Source: Prorocentrum cordatum
Lineage: Eukaryota; Sar; Dinophyceae; Prorocentrales; Prorocentraceae
NCBI GenBank assembly: GCA_963575745.1
Contig: CAUYUJ010011447.1
Coordinates: forward strand, 581,001-645,000
Direction: 5' to 3'
Length of the DNA stretch: 64,000 bases
The translations under genes were made by a program, and so were the position numbers. Positions 10,990 through 20,327 of this stretch are shown here, piece after piece (position 1 is the stretch's first letter; each line of letters begins with the position of its first letter). The notes under the pieces were generated by a model. That model saw only the letters and a list, made by a program, of their open reading frames with translations, was not told the DNA's origin and ran no database searches.

Positions 10990-13334
10990 TCAGGAGAGCT
11001 TGCTCGCGCCTCCGCTGAGCGCGCCCGACCCACGGCGTATCACCGCGGCGGCCGCGAAGCCGGTCGCGGCGTAGAGAGCGGCGACCCAGACCAGTGCTTG
11101 CCGGCCGCCCCCTGGCGGGCCGTCCAGCAGCTCCTCTGAGTCGCTCCACGGGAGCTCCTCGCCACCACCTGCGATGGGGCTCAGAGCATGCACCGAACTG
11201 ACTGGTCGGCCAAAGAGCTGGCTCTGTGTAGAGACGCCCCCATTCCCAAAACTGTGGAGTGCAGGAGCATCCGTGCACAGACTGCGTTCGCCGACCTCCC
11301 TGGCTCCCTGGCCGACACGACGACGTGGTGCACGCACAGAGCCCCTCCGGCCACCGCAGCCCGCAGCCGAGCCTGCCTCCAGCTCGAGAGCGCACACGTC
11401 CTCTTCCACTTGCCTTGCCATCTCATCCCGCGAGAGCTTGTGGGTCTCTTCGCCCGTCTGCCGCATCCACTCGTCCTGGGGGGCAAATCGATACAGATAC
11501 CGCCACATCTCTCCGTGGGTGCGTTCTGACCAGCAGTTCGAGCATTATCCAGCCGTTGCGACGAGGGCTCTCCAGGACGAGCAAAAATATGGGTACCTTT
11601 TCTCCGCCTCTGATGTCCGGCGTCTGGGGGCTAGCGGCCCCAGACTCGTGCGGGTACGGGCACTCGCGAGGAAACGCGTGGTGCATCCACTGGGCGAAGA
11701 GCCGGCCGTGCAGAGGCACGAGGCCTCCGCTGGCGGCCGCGATGTCCGAGAGGCGGCCCAGCAGTGCCGAGGGCAGGAAGCGCGGGGCCTCGACGGTGCC
11801 CGAGGGCAGCGCGGCGACGAGCCGCACCACCTCCAGCTCGGGGGCCTGAGGCGCACCGACGTGCGCCTCCAGGTGGCCGAGCAGGTCCTCGCACTCGTTG
11901 CGGCAGCAGAGCGCGTAGCTGCCCGAAGCCTCCAGGCAATTCGTGCGCGCCGACATGTAGTTCGGCAAAATCACCGACGGGGCTTCCGGCTCCGACTCGT
12001 CGAGCGCCCCGACGGCGCGCAGGTACTCGGGGCGCTCGTCGAAGCGCCAGTGGCTGTGCAGGCCCTTCCTGTAGAAGGCGGGGAGCCGCACGCGCCCTGC
12101 CCTGTGGCCCTCCAGTGCGCTCATCGTGGCCTTGAGGCTGCGGCACTCCAAGTCGTTGAACACGTGGTACTGATGCGCGACCTCGACCGCCATGCGGACG
12201 GCGGCGCCGAAGTCGTAGCTGCCCGCGCCGGCGGCGAGGCGAGGCTCGATGACGTCGAGGAGCCAGGCCTCCGCGTCTGCCCAGCCGGAGTAGGTCGCGG
12301 CGAAGCTCTGCACCTCCCGGCGCGCGTCCTGCGGCCCGCTGGCCTCCAGGTCGCCGCCGTCGAGGAAGCCGACGTAGTAGGCCACGATGACCTCGAGCAC
12401 CTCTTGGCAGGAAGAACAGTGGGTCCTGCGGGAAACGGGTCATGGGCCCCAAGGCCTTTCCCCCGGGAACAGCTCTTCACCCTGAACCGTCTCTTGACCC
12501 AGGGCCCAGTGAGGGCCACTGGACGCCGAACACAGCGACTAACCTCGGGACTTGTCTCCCTCAAAACCCGCCTGCTTCGATGGGAACACGCAAGGATGCC
12601 GATACCGCTACTCCACAGACCTCTCCTGGGACGCTTGCTGACAAGAATTTCGAGACGAATCCGTTGGTGGCGACGAAGATTCTCCAGGACGAGCAGCGGT
12701 ATCGGAATCTTTTCGGCCTCACAGAGAACCTCGTCTCGGCCGAGGCTCGCCCCTGTCGAGTGTCCGAACATGCCGTAGGACCTGCGCACGCGCTCGGACG
12801 TCTCCCCCGCGACCAGGTCCTCAAGGGCCGCCGCGGCGGCGGCGAGCTCTGGCAGGCCGGCGCCGCCAGAGCTCGGGGCGTGCCGCTCAAGGAGGCCATG
12901 CAGGGGCGTGCCCACCGAGCCAGTGCCCGGCTCGAGGCCCCTGACGTACCAGCCGTGACGCTGCACGAACAGCCTGCTGCAAGGCGGGGACTTACGCGCA
13001 CCCACCGCCTGGGGAGCTGGTGCCCTGGGACCCCTCGTGGCGGTGGATAGCCCAGCTAGATGCGCTAGATGCCCGCACCCACCGCCCCCCGAAGTCTAGA
13101 TGCATCGGCTTCCCGAGGCGCTGGATGTGGGTGAATCCCAGCCTCGGGCCTGTGGAGCGCGTAGCGCACGGCCCTGCGGCTCAGGCCTCCGGCGGCGTCC
13201 TTCGGGAGCGCCGCGAAGGTGGGCCGCAGGGCATCCTCGAGCTCGGCCAGGCGGGCGCCCTGAGCCCCCGTGGCGTCAGGAGCGGGGCTGCTTGCGCCGC
13301 CCCCCTCGCCGCAGCGAAAGAACGGCGCGATCAT
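10990..13334 (-). CDS. Conserved dinoflagellate protein, 4 exons, 565 aa
   Basis: I propose join 13334-13150, 12973-12730, 12400-11618, 11475-10990. All phases agree and the product runs 565 aa to a TGA. Each join restores continuous protein: ..VRYALHR|LFVQRHGWYV.., ..GRDE|VLEVIVAYYVGF.., ..SPQTP|DEWMRQTGEE... From memory this family is widespread and multicopy in dinoflagellates and has no assigned function; a typical box here is PLHGRLFAQWMHHAF. A hydrophobic segment at residues about 530-550 near the C-terminus suggests a tail anchor. The start at MIAPFF is the first Met before the conserved LAELEDALRP box, but a leader exon further upstream is possible (see 13586-13720). The GGCAG and ATCGCAG sequences inside the last exon could mark one more in-frame intron. 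Confidence 0.82.
11476..11617 (-). mobile_element. Intron 3 of the 565-aa gene: GA-AG introner-like element
   Basis: 142 bases between CCG|GACATC and CCCCAG|GACGAG. The donor is GA and the acceptor AG|G, with GAC repeated at both ends. Its body shares the core CTCGTCCTGGAGA and flanking GAAAAG.T.CC with intron 2 of the same gene, at about 70% identity over some 90 bases by eye. Unrelated introns should not align, so both probably come from one introner family. Confidence 0.75.
12401..12729 (-). mobile_element. Intron 2 of the 565-aa gene: introner-like, with inverted repeats
   Basis: 329 bases, GT donor (CGAG|GTTCTC) and acceptor CCAAGAG|GTGCTC, with GAGGT at both borders as in a target duplication. 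The first 150 bases match intron 3. Within them CCGATACCGCT (minus strand) is repeated inverted as AGCGGTATCGG about 110 bases on, an inverted-repeat layout reminiscent of DNA-transposon-like introners. The remaining 180 bases have no match in the window. Confidence 0.75.
12974..13149 (-). other. Intron 1 of the 565-aa gene, GC donor
   Basis: 176 bases between CACAG|GCCCGAGG and TTGCAGCAG|GCTGTTCG, phase 2. The donor dinucleotide is GC and the acceptor is followed by G. CAGGC occurs at both borders. It shows no obvious similarity to introns 2 and 3. Confidence 0.75.
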
Positions 13335-13585
13335 CGGCTGTCGGAGGGCCGCGCGGAGTTTTCGGGTCGGCGCTGGGCTCCCCTCCCCCGTCGCGCGGAG
13401 GCCCCGGCGCCAAGACAAAAATTCCGCGCAGACTTTCAACAGTTGGGAAGCGAAAGCAGACTGCTTCAGACGAAAGCATATGACTTCGGACGACCGTGAA
13501 TCGGCAATCTCTGAAAGCCAGCGGGTTTGAGGAACGTGCTGGGCGCCCGGGCCGTGTCGGAGAGATCTGGAACGAGCGGCTTACC

Positions 13586-13720
13586 CTAGGCCTTTGGCCT
13601 GCCTGGCTTGTGCCGTTCTTTCGTTCTGCGCGCCTTGGCCCCGAGGAAGGCGGTCGCGGCGGGCGCCGCGAGCGCCAGGTACGCGCACACCGCGAGGGCC
13701 AGCATAACGGAGAACTGCAT
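13586..13720 (-). CDS. 44-codon ORF with signal-peptide-like leader
   Basis: A short frame reading MQFSVMLALAVCAYLALAA then PAATAFLGAKARR: a hydrophobic stretch, an Ala-X-Ala-like cleavage region, then basic residues. This looks like a secretory or plastid-transit leader; Phe after the cleavage site is known in dinoflagellate plastid leaders. It ends after RPKA at a TAG, just before GGGTAAGC, and contains GC donor candidates (CCAG|GCAG). It lies 250 bases upstream of the first exon of the 565-aa gene on the same strand, so it may be that gene's leader exon. It could also be chance: no join is proven. Confidence 0.4.
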   Translation of the reverse strand: MQFSVMLALAVCAYLALAAPAATAFLGAKARRTKERHKPGRPKA

Positions 13721-13740
13721 GGCTCGGCGCGTCGACGCTG

Positions 13741-16630
13741 GGAACGCCGCGACTGCTTCGTTTCTGACCGGCCTCGGGCTTATCCACGTTCCCTGAGACT
13801 GGCAGGCCCAAGGCGATGACAGTCTCGGGGGCGTGCCCTCAGAAGCTGAGAGGAATCCTTACGATCGGCACCGAGATGAGGTGATGCCAAGCCTAAGGGT
13901 AAAGGATATGCCTTGGGCTGGTAGAAACGTCCGGCTGCGCGCCCCGACCAGTAGCCGCGAGGAGAACTGGTTGGGCCTGGTTGTCTCGGGCCAGAGCGAG
14001 TTGCAGCACGGCCGCGCGGACCGCGAGTTGCAGCACGGCCGCCGGAGGAAGGTGGGGAATGGGAATCAAGACCCCGTTCTGCAGTCCTACCGGCCTTAAT
14101 CATTAAGAGAGGGCGGCGTACTGTGTGCGGTCAGGCGGGTCCGCCTGCAGCATGGAGGAAACATTAAGCAAAGACCAACTCAGTGCTCAGTGCGTGGTGA
14201 AACGACCTTCGAGTTCAGCCCACTCCTGCCAGTGGGTAGTGGCGGGGTGGTTGGGAGGGGTGGCGAAGGCGACGTACTCCAAACCTTCACACGCCCAGGA
14301 TGCTCAGCGCCCCTTCTCTGGCTGCCGCCGCGGCCCCCGAGATTCAACTTCGAGCCCAGTCAGCGTCTGAAGCGATATAGCCACCGCGTGGGCCTGGCAT
14401 CAGATCGAATCGGTGGCCGAATCGATTCGATGCAAAAACAATCGCCCAACATCGGGGAACAAGCATATCCATGCAAGTTCAGCTGCTGGGCAACCAGCAG
14501 GCAGGCAATGTGGAATCGCAAAGAGGTGGTCGGGATGTGCAGGACGTGAGTGAACGCCTAGATAAGCCCCTCATAACATGAAACGCCGTTTGCACTATCA
14601 CCCAAAAATGCCCCACAAGTAGCGTACACCTCCCGGGTGCCTTCGTGATACCTGACGCAACCACATGACGACTGCTGTGCCCATGATCCAAAGGTCCACA
14701 CACCGAAGCTTGGCCGGCGTAATGATTTCCTGCAATGAGAAGAGCTGTAGACCTGTTTGCTGTAAGCGGCGCAAGCGCACACAAAGGCTACATAACGGTA
14801 AATCTGACTGGAGTTTCGCCCCACCAGTCGGCAACTGTTGGAGCCAGAACTTTCCAAACGTCAACGATGCGTGCTCGGGCGAGAGGCTTGTACGGAGAGC
14901 GCGCGGGGCGAGATATGCGTCCCAATGCTCCACATAATCGCACTCCAGCGCAGCGCAGAAGGGTCACTCGCGGACGGGCTGCTGCCAGACAGGCGCGGGA
15001 CGCTTGCTTGTGAGATCGAATTTTAACGAACGCCTCATCATCGCAAGCCTGTGCTCGACCGGGACAAACGACGGCATCGCGCGTAGGCTCGCCTCCACGG
15101 GATTCCACTGAAGACCGCGGACACGAAGCCGAGCGGTGACAAGGGAAGACCTCCAGTCAAGGCCGCTAGTAAAGCACCCGGTACACCGCCATCTTACCAG
15201 AGCGGCGTTTGAAGCACTCCGCAGTGCCTCGGTCATCGTGTCGTCAGCGATATCTTGGGCGAAAGACGGGTGCGATCGGAGGCCTCGCGGCTGGGCGATT
15301 CCAGCCACACTCGTTTCCCATGCGGACAACTGTTGCGCACCTATACTCCCTGACCTCTCAATCCGCGTTGCTGCCGCCAGCGGCCCAGCCATATTGTCCA
15401 GGAGACGACCGCGCGCCTTGACTAAAATGTGGCATTGAATCTTGGCATGTGAGAAGCCTGGAAGGGGCACCGTCAAAGCCGTGCCCAGAAAGCCATGGCC
15501 ATGTCCCGAGCTGCAGGGACAGTGAACGCATCCATCTGGACAAACATGGAACTGTACGACAGGATGGGTTGCAAAAACACAATCCATGCAAGCCAACGCG
15601 TTGCAAGGCTGGCACGGGCGCGGCGCCCAAAATCACTGCGAAAACTTTGCAAGAGGCTCCCGGACAACGTCCTCGACCGCGGCTGCGGGGCCGAACCAAA
15701 AACCGAAAGACTCGTGCCGAGTGACAACGTGCGCTCCACAAGCGTTGAAGCCATGTCTTCTCACAAGGGACCGCTTGATGCGCTGACCCGATGCGTCTCC
15801 GAAACCAGCGATCCCCTGCCAGATGCTCGCAGGGCCGCGCGCCAAAGCATTAATATGTTCCAGTCATCACATGAACCAAACACGCCACCAACACACCGAG
15901 GCTTGGAACAAGAGATGGCCAACGACAGCGATGAGCATGTAAACGCTCAGAGGGTGGCCCTGACTATGATGGCTATCACGATGGTGCCCCATGCACAATG
16001 ACGGCTCTGACCCATCTCCAAATCATGAGGTTGACGCCTTTCGAACAATCAATCAACAACACACGATGTAACTCAGAATCCCTGGTTGGAGCTCCCGCGG
16101 CACACTCCGAAAGCCAACGATATTACGCTCGAGTTGCCCTGCTGCGATTCAAGTTCGCTGTTTGCGTTTGAGCTGGTGCGTAGCAGCCCGATCCAGAACA
16201 GTCACAAACATGCGGCCGAACATCTTTGTAATTTCACTGGGTGCTTCCAAGTCACGCATCTAGTGTGAGGTGCCGGCAACACGGCGCTTCGGCCTCGCGA
16301 AATACAGATACTCCGTCAAGTGCCTCAGCGCACCCATGACACCTTCAGCTAGGTCAGAGCAAGCGTTGCAAGAGATCGGCGCCAACGAGCGCGCATACAA
16401 TTTGCAAAGCCGCCTGGGCACCCTGGACGTGCCAGAAGAACGGTGCTCTCGAAGTGCCGATGCTGTTGCCTCGGGGTTCCGCCTGCTGGCCTCCAGTCTC
16501 AGGCAATCGGTGATCCATTCAACAGATTTCTACCTAACAGCGAAGACTGCTAGGTTTCTAGTAGGGTCAAAAGAGAGCATCATGACGCCCCAGGGGGGTC
16601 TGGGCGCGATCCGGGGGAGGGTGCCGGGGA
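13741..16630. other. No confident gene; possible decayed coding on the minus strand
   Basis: Minus-strand frames near 14598-14933 (ending ..ITPAKLRCVDLWIMGTAVV..) and 14964-15596 (..FAQDIADDTMTEALRSASNA..) read like protein rather than noise, and a minus frame at 16260-16540 does so too. No family could be named, no frame exceeds 211 aa, and no splice joins could be built. I treat the stretch as unassigned, possibly a pseudogene. Confidence 0.3.
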
Positions 16631-16639
16631 CTTTTTTTT

Positions 16640-16995
16640 AGCCAACAGTTACACACTTCGTGGTCTTCGAGGTCCCAGAACTCCATTCCTGGGCCACATT
16701 CTGAATGCCTGGAGCCAACTGTAGGCCACTTCGTGGTCTTCGAGTTCCCAGAACTCCATTCCCGACCCACATTTTGAACGCCCGGAGCCAACTGTAGGTC
16801 ACTTCGTGCTCTTCGAGTTCCAAGAACTCCACTCCCGGGCCACATTTTGAATGCCCGGATGCAACAGTGAGCCACTTCGTGGTCTTCGAGTTCCCAGAAC
16901 TCCATTCCTGGGCATGATTTTGAATGCCCGGAGCCAACTGCAGGCCACTTCGTGTTCTTCGAGTTCCCAGAACTCCATTCCCGGGCCACATTTTG
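16640..16995. repeat. 73-bp tandem repeat, 5 copies
   Basis: The box CACTTCGTGGTCTTCGAGTT recurs with exact 73-base spacing (CTTCG at 16656, 16729, 16802, 16875, 16948), each followed by CCCAGAACTCCATTCC and TTTTGAATGCCCGGAGCCAA. Confidence 0.92.
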
Positions 16996-18225
16996 AATGC
17001 TGAGGCAGGCTGATGCTGAAGCTGAGGCTGAGGCTGAGGCAGGCTGAGGCTGCTGAGGCAGGCTGAGGCTGAGGCTGAGGCTGATGCAGGCTGAGGCTGA
17101 GGAGAGGCTGAGAGGCTGAGGCTGAGGCTGAGGCTGAGGCTGAGGCTGAGGCTGAGCAGAGGCTGAGGCACGCTGAGGCTGAAGGCAGACTGAGGCTGAG
17201 GCAGAAGCAGGCTGAGGCTGAGGCTGAGGCTGAGGCAGGCTGAGGCTGAGGCAGGCTGATGCTGAGGCAGGCTGAGGCTGAGGCTGAGGCTGATGCAGGC
17301 TGAGGCTGAGGCAGGCTGAGGCTGAGGCCGAGGCTGAAGGCAGACTGAGGCTGAGGCTGAAGCAGGCTGAGGCTGAGGCTGAGGCAGGCTGAGGCTGAGG
17401 CTGAGGCAGACTGAGGCTGAGGGAGGCTGAGGCTGAGGCTGAGGCTGATGCAGGCTGAGGCTGAGGCAGGCTGAGGCTGAGGCCGAGGCTGAAGGCAGAT
17501 TGAGGCTGAGGCTGAAGCATGCTGAGGCTGAGGCAGAGGCAGCCTGAGGCTGAGGCTGAGGCAGGCTGAGGCTGAGGCTGAGGCTGAGGCAGGCTGAGGC
17601 TGAGGCAGGCTGAGGCTGAGGCTGAGGCAGGCTGGGGCTGAGGCAGGCTGAGGCTGAGGCCGAGGCTGAGGGCAGACTGAGGCTGAGGCTGAAGCAGGCT
17701 GAGGCTGAGGCTGAGGCTGAGGCTGAGGCAGGCTGAGGCTGAGGCAGGCTGAGGCTGAGGCTGAGGCTGAGGCAGGCTTAGGCTGAGGCAGGCTGAGGCA
17801 GGCTGAGGCTGAGCCGAGGCTGAGGGCAGACTGAGGCTGAGGCTGAAGCAGGCTGAGGCTGAGGCTGAGGCTGAGGCTGAGGCTGAGGCTGAGCTGAGGC
17901 AGGCTGATGCTGAGGCAGGCTGAGGCTGAGGCAGGCTGAGGCTGAGGCCGAGGCTGAAGGCAGACTGAGGCTGAGGCTGAAGCAGCTGAGGCTGAGGCTG
18001 AGGCAGGCTGAGGCTGAGGCTGAGGCAGGCTGATGCTGAGGCAGGCTGAGGCTGAGGCTGAGGCTGATGCAGGCTGAGGCTGAGGCAGGCTGAGGCTGAG
18101 GCCGAGGCTGAAGGCAGACTGATGTTGAGGCTGAAGCAGGCTGAGGCTGAGGCTGAGGCAGGCTGAGGCTAAGGCAGGCTGAGGCTGAGGCTGAGGCAGG
18201 CTGAGGCTGTGACTGCGACTGCCGT
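16996..18225. repeat. GAGGCT hexanucleotide array, 1.2 kb
   Basis: Almost pure GAGGCT with GAGGCAGGCT, GATGCAGGCT, GAGGCCGAGGCTGAAGG and GCAGACT variants that recur in blocks of roughly 130-200 bases, so a higher-order period is likely. The minus strand reads as long S/L/Q/P-rich frames, an effect of the hexamer. Confidence 0.95.
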
Positions 18226-19406
18226 TGCCACTGCGACTGCCATCGCGAATGCGACTACGACTGCGATTCGCGGAATGCTTCCAGATATACTCCTACACAT
18301 CGCTGTTAGGTTGCTTTGCCGGGATAATAGCGTATTCGTGGCTGTTGGCATCCCCCATACGTTTAACTTGAAACAGATAATTTTGTTCACGCTGCCCTCA
18401 TGCTGGACGCGACCGACCTTTGCGTTGGGCCAGAAACCTGCCAGGGTGTGGCCGGCGGAAACTGCAAGTCCCACTGCGGCGTCAACCTGGCCCTCGTCGC
18501 CTTGGTCTCACATCTCCTGGCCAATCTGCTCCCAAACAAACTCGCTGAGCAATCCTTGAAACAGATAGCAAGGTTGGTCCGCGCCGAAAATGCGCATGGC
18601 GTTCTGCGCCATGTCGAGATACACCGGCATTTATCGAGAGGTAAGATTTAGGGTGGGTTCGAGCCCCTCTCTGACAGCCAAAACGATTCGAAAGGCAAAA
18701 CAAAACTTAACTTATGGCCATGCGTCTCCATTTGGACACGTGACTCTTGCAAATACGCGGAAACGCACGCCTGCGCGAGGCCCCAGGAATCGCGCAGAAC
18801 CTGCAAACTCGGGCGCAATTTTCGCCCCAATTGGTAACGGCAGCAGGTTGGTCATCAGAAGCCCATGGGAAGAGCAGAAATCGAACCAAATGGACGCAGT
18901 GGCGCATTGCTGCCGAAGTGCATCTTGAAGGATGGGAAATGGGAAGAGAGAGATGATGAAACGGAAAAACATCAGGAAGTGGACTGGGACGGGGAGGACG
19001 ACGGAGGAAAAGGAGGGGGAAGAGGGAAGTAAGAGGACGAGACCAAGATGTGAAGCGATGAACAACATGCGTTTTGACTGATGGCCGCGCACGGCGCAAA
19101 ACGAATATTGTAGCGGGCGCGGGAGGCACGCCTGGAGCCCAAATGGCCGCAAGGAGAAAACCTAACCGCACCAACCAACTCCTGTTATACAACAAATGCA
19201 TGCTGCACATGACACCACGACCTGACTAAACAGCTCCAGCACAAGACAGGGCAAGGAAGGGATTTTCCGCACCACGCCTCGCATACGAGGCTGCACTGCG
19301 CGAGGACCTTCTCCGAACCAGGTTCTTCATAACATGCGCGGTCACGCCCAAGCAGAAACGCTTGCAGCAGACGACTCTTGAAGCGCAGAGCAAACTATTC
19401 GAGTGT
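18226..19406. other. No gene recognised; contains a retroelement-end-like patch
   Basis: Short open frames on both strands without motifs. The patch 19060-19210 resembles 46320-46440 in the same orientation (shared TAGCGGGCGCGGG, a GGAGCCC box and CTGCACATG), so a 5'-end fragment of the retroelement at 37.4-46.4 kb may lie here. A small direct repeat TTCGAGTGTTCAG lies just beyond, at 19400-19440. Confidence 0.4.
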
Positions 19407-20327
19407 TCAGTTCGAGTGTTCAGTGCGCAACGGGCAGTGTTCAGTACGCAAGCGTTTCGAGACATCGTGGCCGTGGCAGAACCATGTAAGCACGCTCGCG
19501 CGTCTTAGCGCGTCGATAAATCTCCGATGCAGGTTCTGGTAGTCGTGATTGGAAATCTCCAATGTCAGACCTAACTGAATCCGGAAATGACGATCCCTTG
19601 CAATGGATGCGGCGCCAGTAGAGCTGCCAGGTTTGCATAGGCCCAAGACGGCCTCCACGATATCCCCGGCCCCTTCTTGTTCGGAAAATGGGAAAAGACA
19701 AATCCTTGGTTCCCGAAGCGCCAGCATCATCATCACGAGGGCCGTGCAGGTCTGAGCCCGCGCGGTAGGGTCAGTAGGCATGTAGTCGCCTTTTGACGAT
19801 GTTTTCCAGGCGTCCATCCCTGGATGAAGCTGGCGCATTGGACACTGTGTCGTCGTGGCACTCCATACTGTGGGTAGCTCCTTGCCCATGCCAGCTGGCG
19901 AGCCCCGACAGTCCTTGGATGCGCGCTTCTGTAGGCAGCCTTTTGGCCTTTCAGGCAGGTTGGCCACCGGGGGCGAGGTGCTCCCGTCGCCCACCTTGTG
20001 GCCACGCCCAACCGCACGCATCGTGCACGCCCTGAGAATGTTGCATGTCAGATTGCCGGCATCAACTCCAACCGTAACATCATAGATAAACCCTGTGTGG
20101 TTCCACACCTTCCTGTCCCAAAGACTGGAATTGTTGGGATGTTGCGCAGGGCTGAGGGCGCACGGGCGAAGGCCAGAAACAAGGTAGAGGATAGGAAAGA
20201 GAGCGGGCGAGGCCAGGACCGCCCCTAGCGAGTTGATGAGCTGCTTCGCCAGGGTTCCCCATTCAAACATTTCTGGTAGCGGTCTGACGATGCTGTAGAC
20301 GAAACCTTCGGCCTGATCCCCTCGCAT
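19407..20327 (-). CDS. Uncharacterised 306-aa open frame
   Basis: An uninterrupted frame starting immediately after the stop of the helicase relic and ending near TEHCPLRTEHSN. No family is recognised. A mildly hydrophobic N-terminal stretch (ALFPILYLV) is followed by Cys-, Arg- and Thr-rich sequence and a segment reading LTLEISNHDYQNLHRRF. It may be the decayed 3' continuation of the helicase locus or a chance frame. Confidence 0.3.
   Translation of the reverse strand: MRGDQAEGFVYSIVRPLPEMFEWGTLAKQLINSLGAVLASPALFPILYLVSGLRPCALSPAQHPNNSSLWDRKVWNHTGFIYDVTVGVDAGNLTCNILRACTMRAVGRGHKVGDGSTSPPVANLPERPKGCLQKRASKDCRGSPAGMGKELPTVWSATTTQCPMRQLHPGMDAWKTSSKGDYMPTDPTARAQTCTALVMMMLALREPRICLFPFSEQEGAGDIVEAVLGLCKPGSSTGAASIARDRHFRIQLGLTLEISNHDYQNLHRRFIDALRRASVLTWFCHGHDVSKRLRTEHCPLRTEHSN

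Noticed and set aside
11174-12778. 534-aa plus-strand frame across the 565-aa gene
   Set aside because: It is the antisense shadow of exons whose joins and motifs are coherent on the minus strand.
14598-14933. Protein-kinase-like reading (..ITPAKLRCVDLWIMG..)
   Set aside because: A loose resemblance to the kinase catalytic loop only; no HRD, DFG or APE motif could be placed in any frame.
16567-17520. 317-aa Gln/Pro/Leu/Ser frame over the GAGGCT array
   Set aside because: Produced by the hexamer; it passes from the 73-bp satellite into the array with no independent coding sign.
18640-18690. T-loop-like GGGTTCGAGCCCC, possible tRNA
   Set aside because: The flanking stem pairs imperfectly and no matching acceptor arm, D-arm or anticodon stem lies upstream at tRNA spacing. 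A similar TGCGAGC loop near 56865 is part of a repeat.
19128-19146. Minus-strand GCCATTTGGGCTCCAG, 14 of 16 like the spliced leader
   Set aside because: It lies inside a patch repeated at 46330-46440 where the other copy does not resemble the leader, so the match is probably chance.
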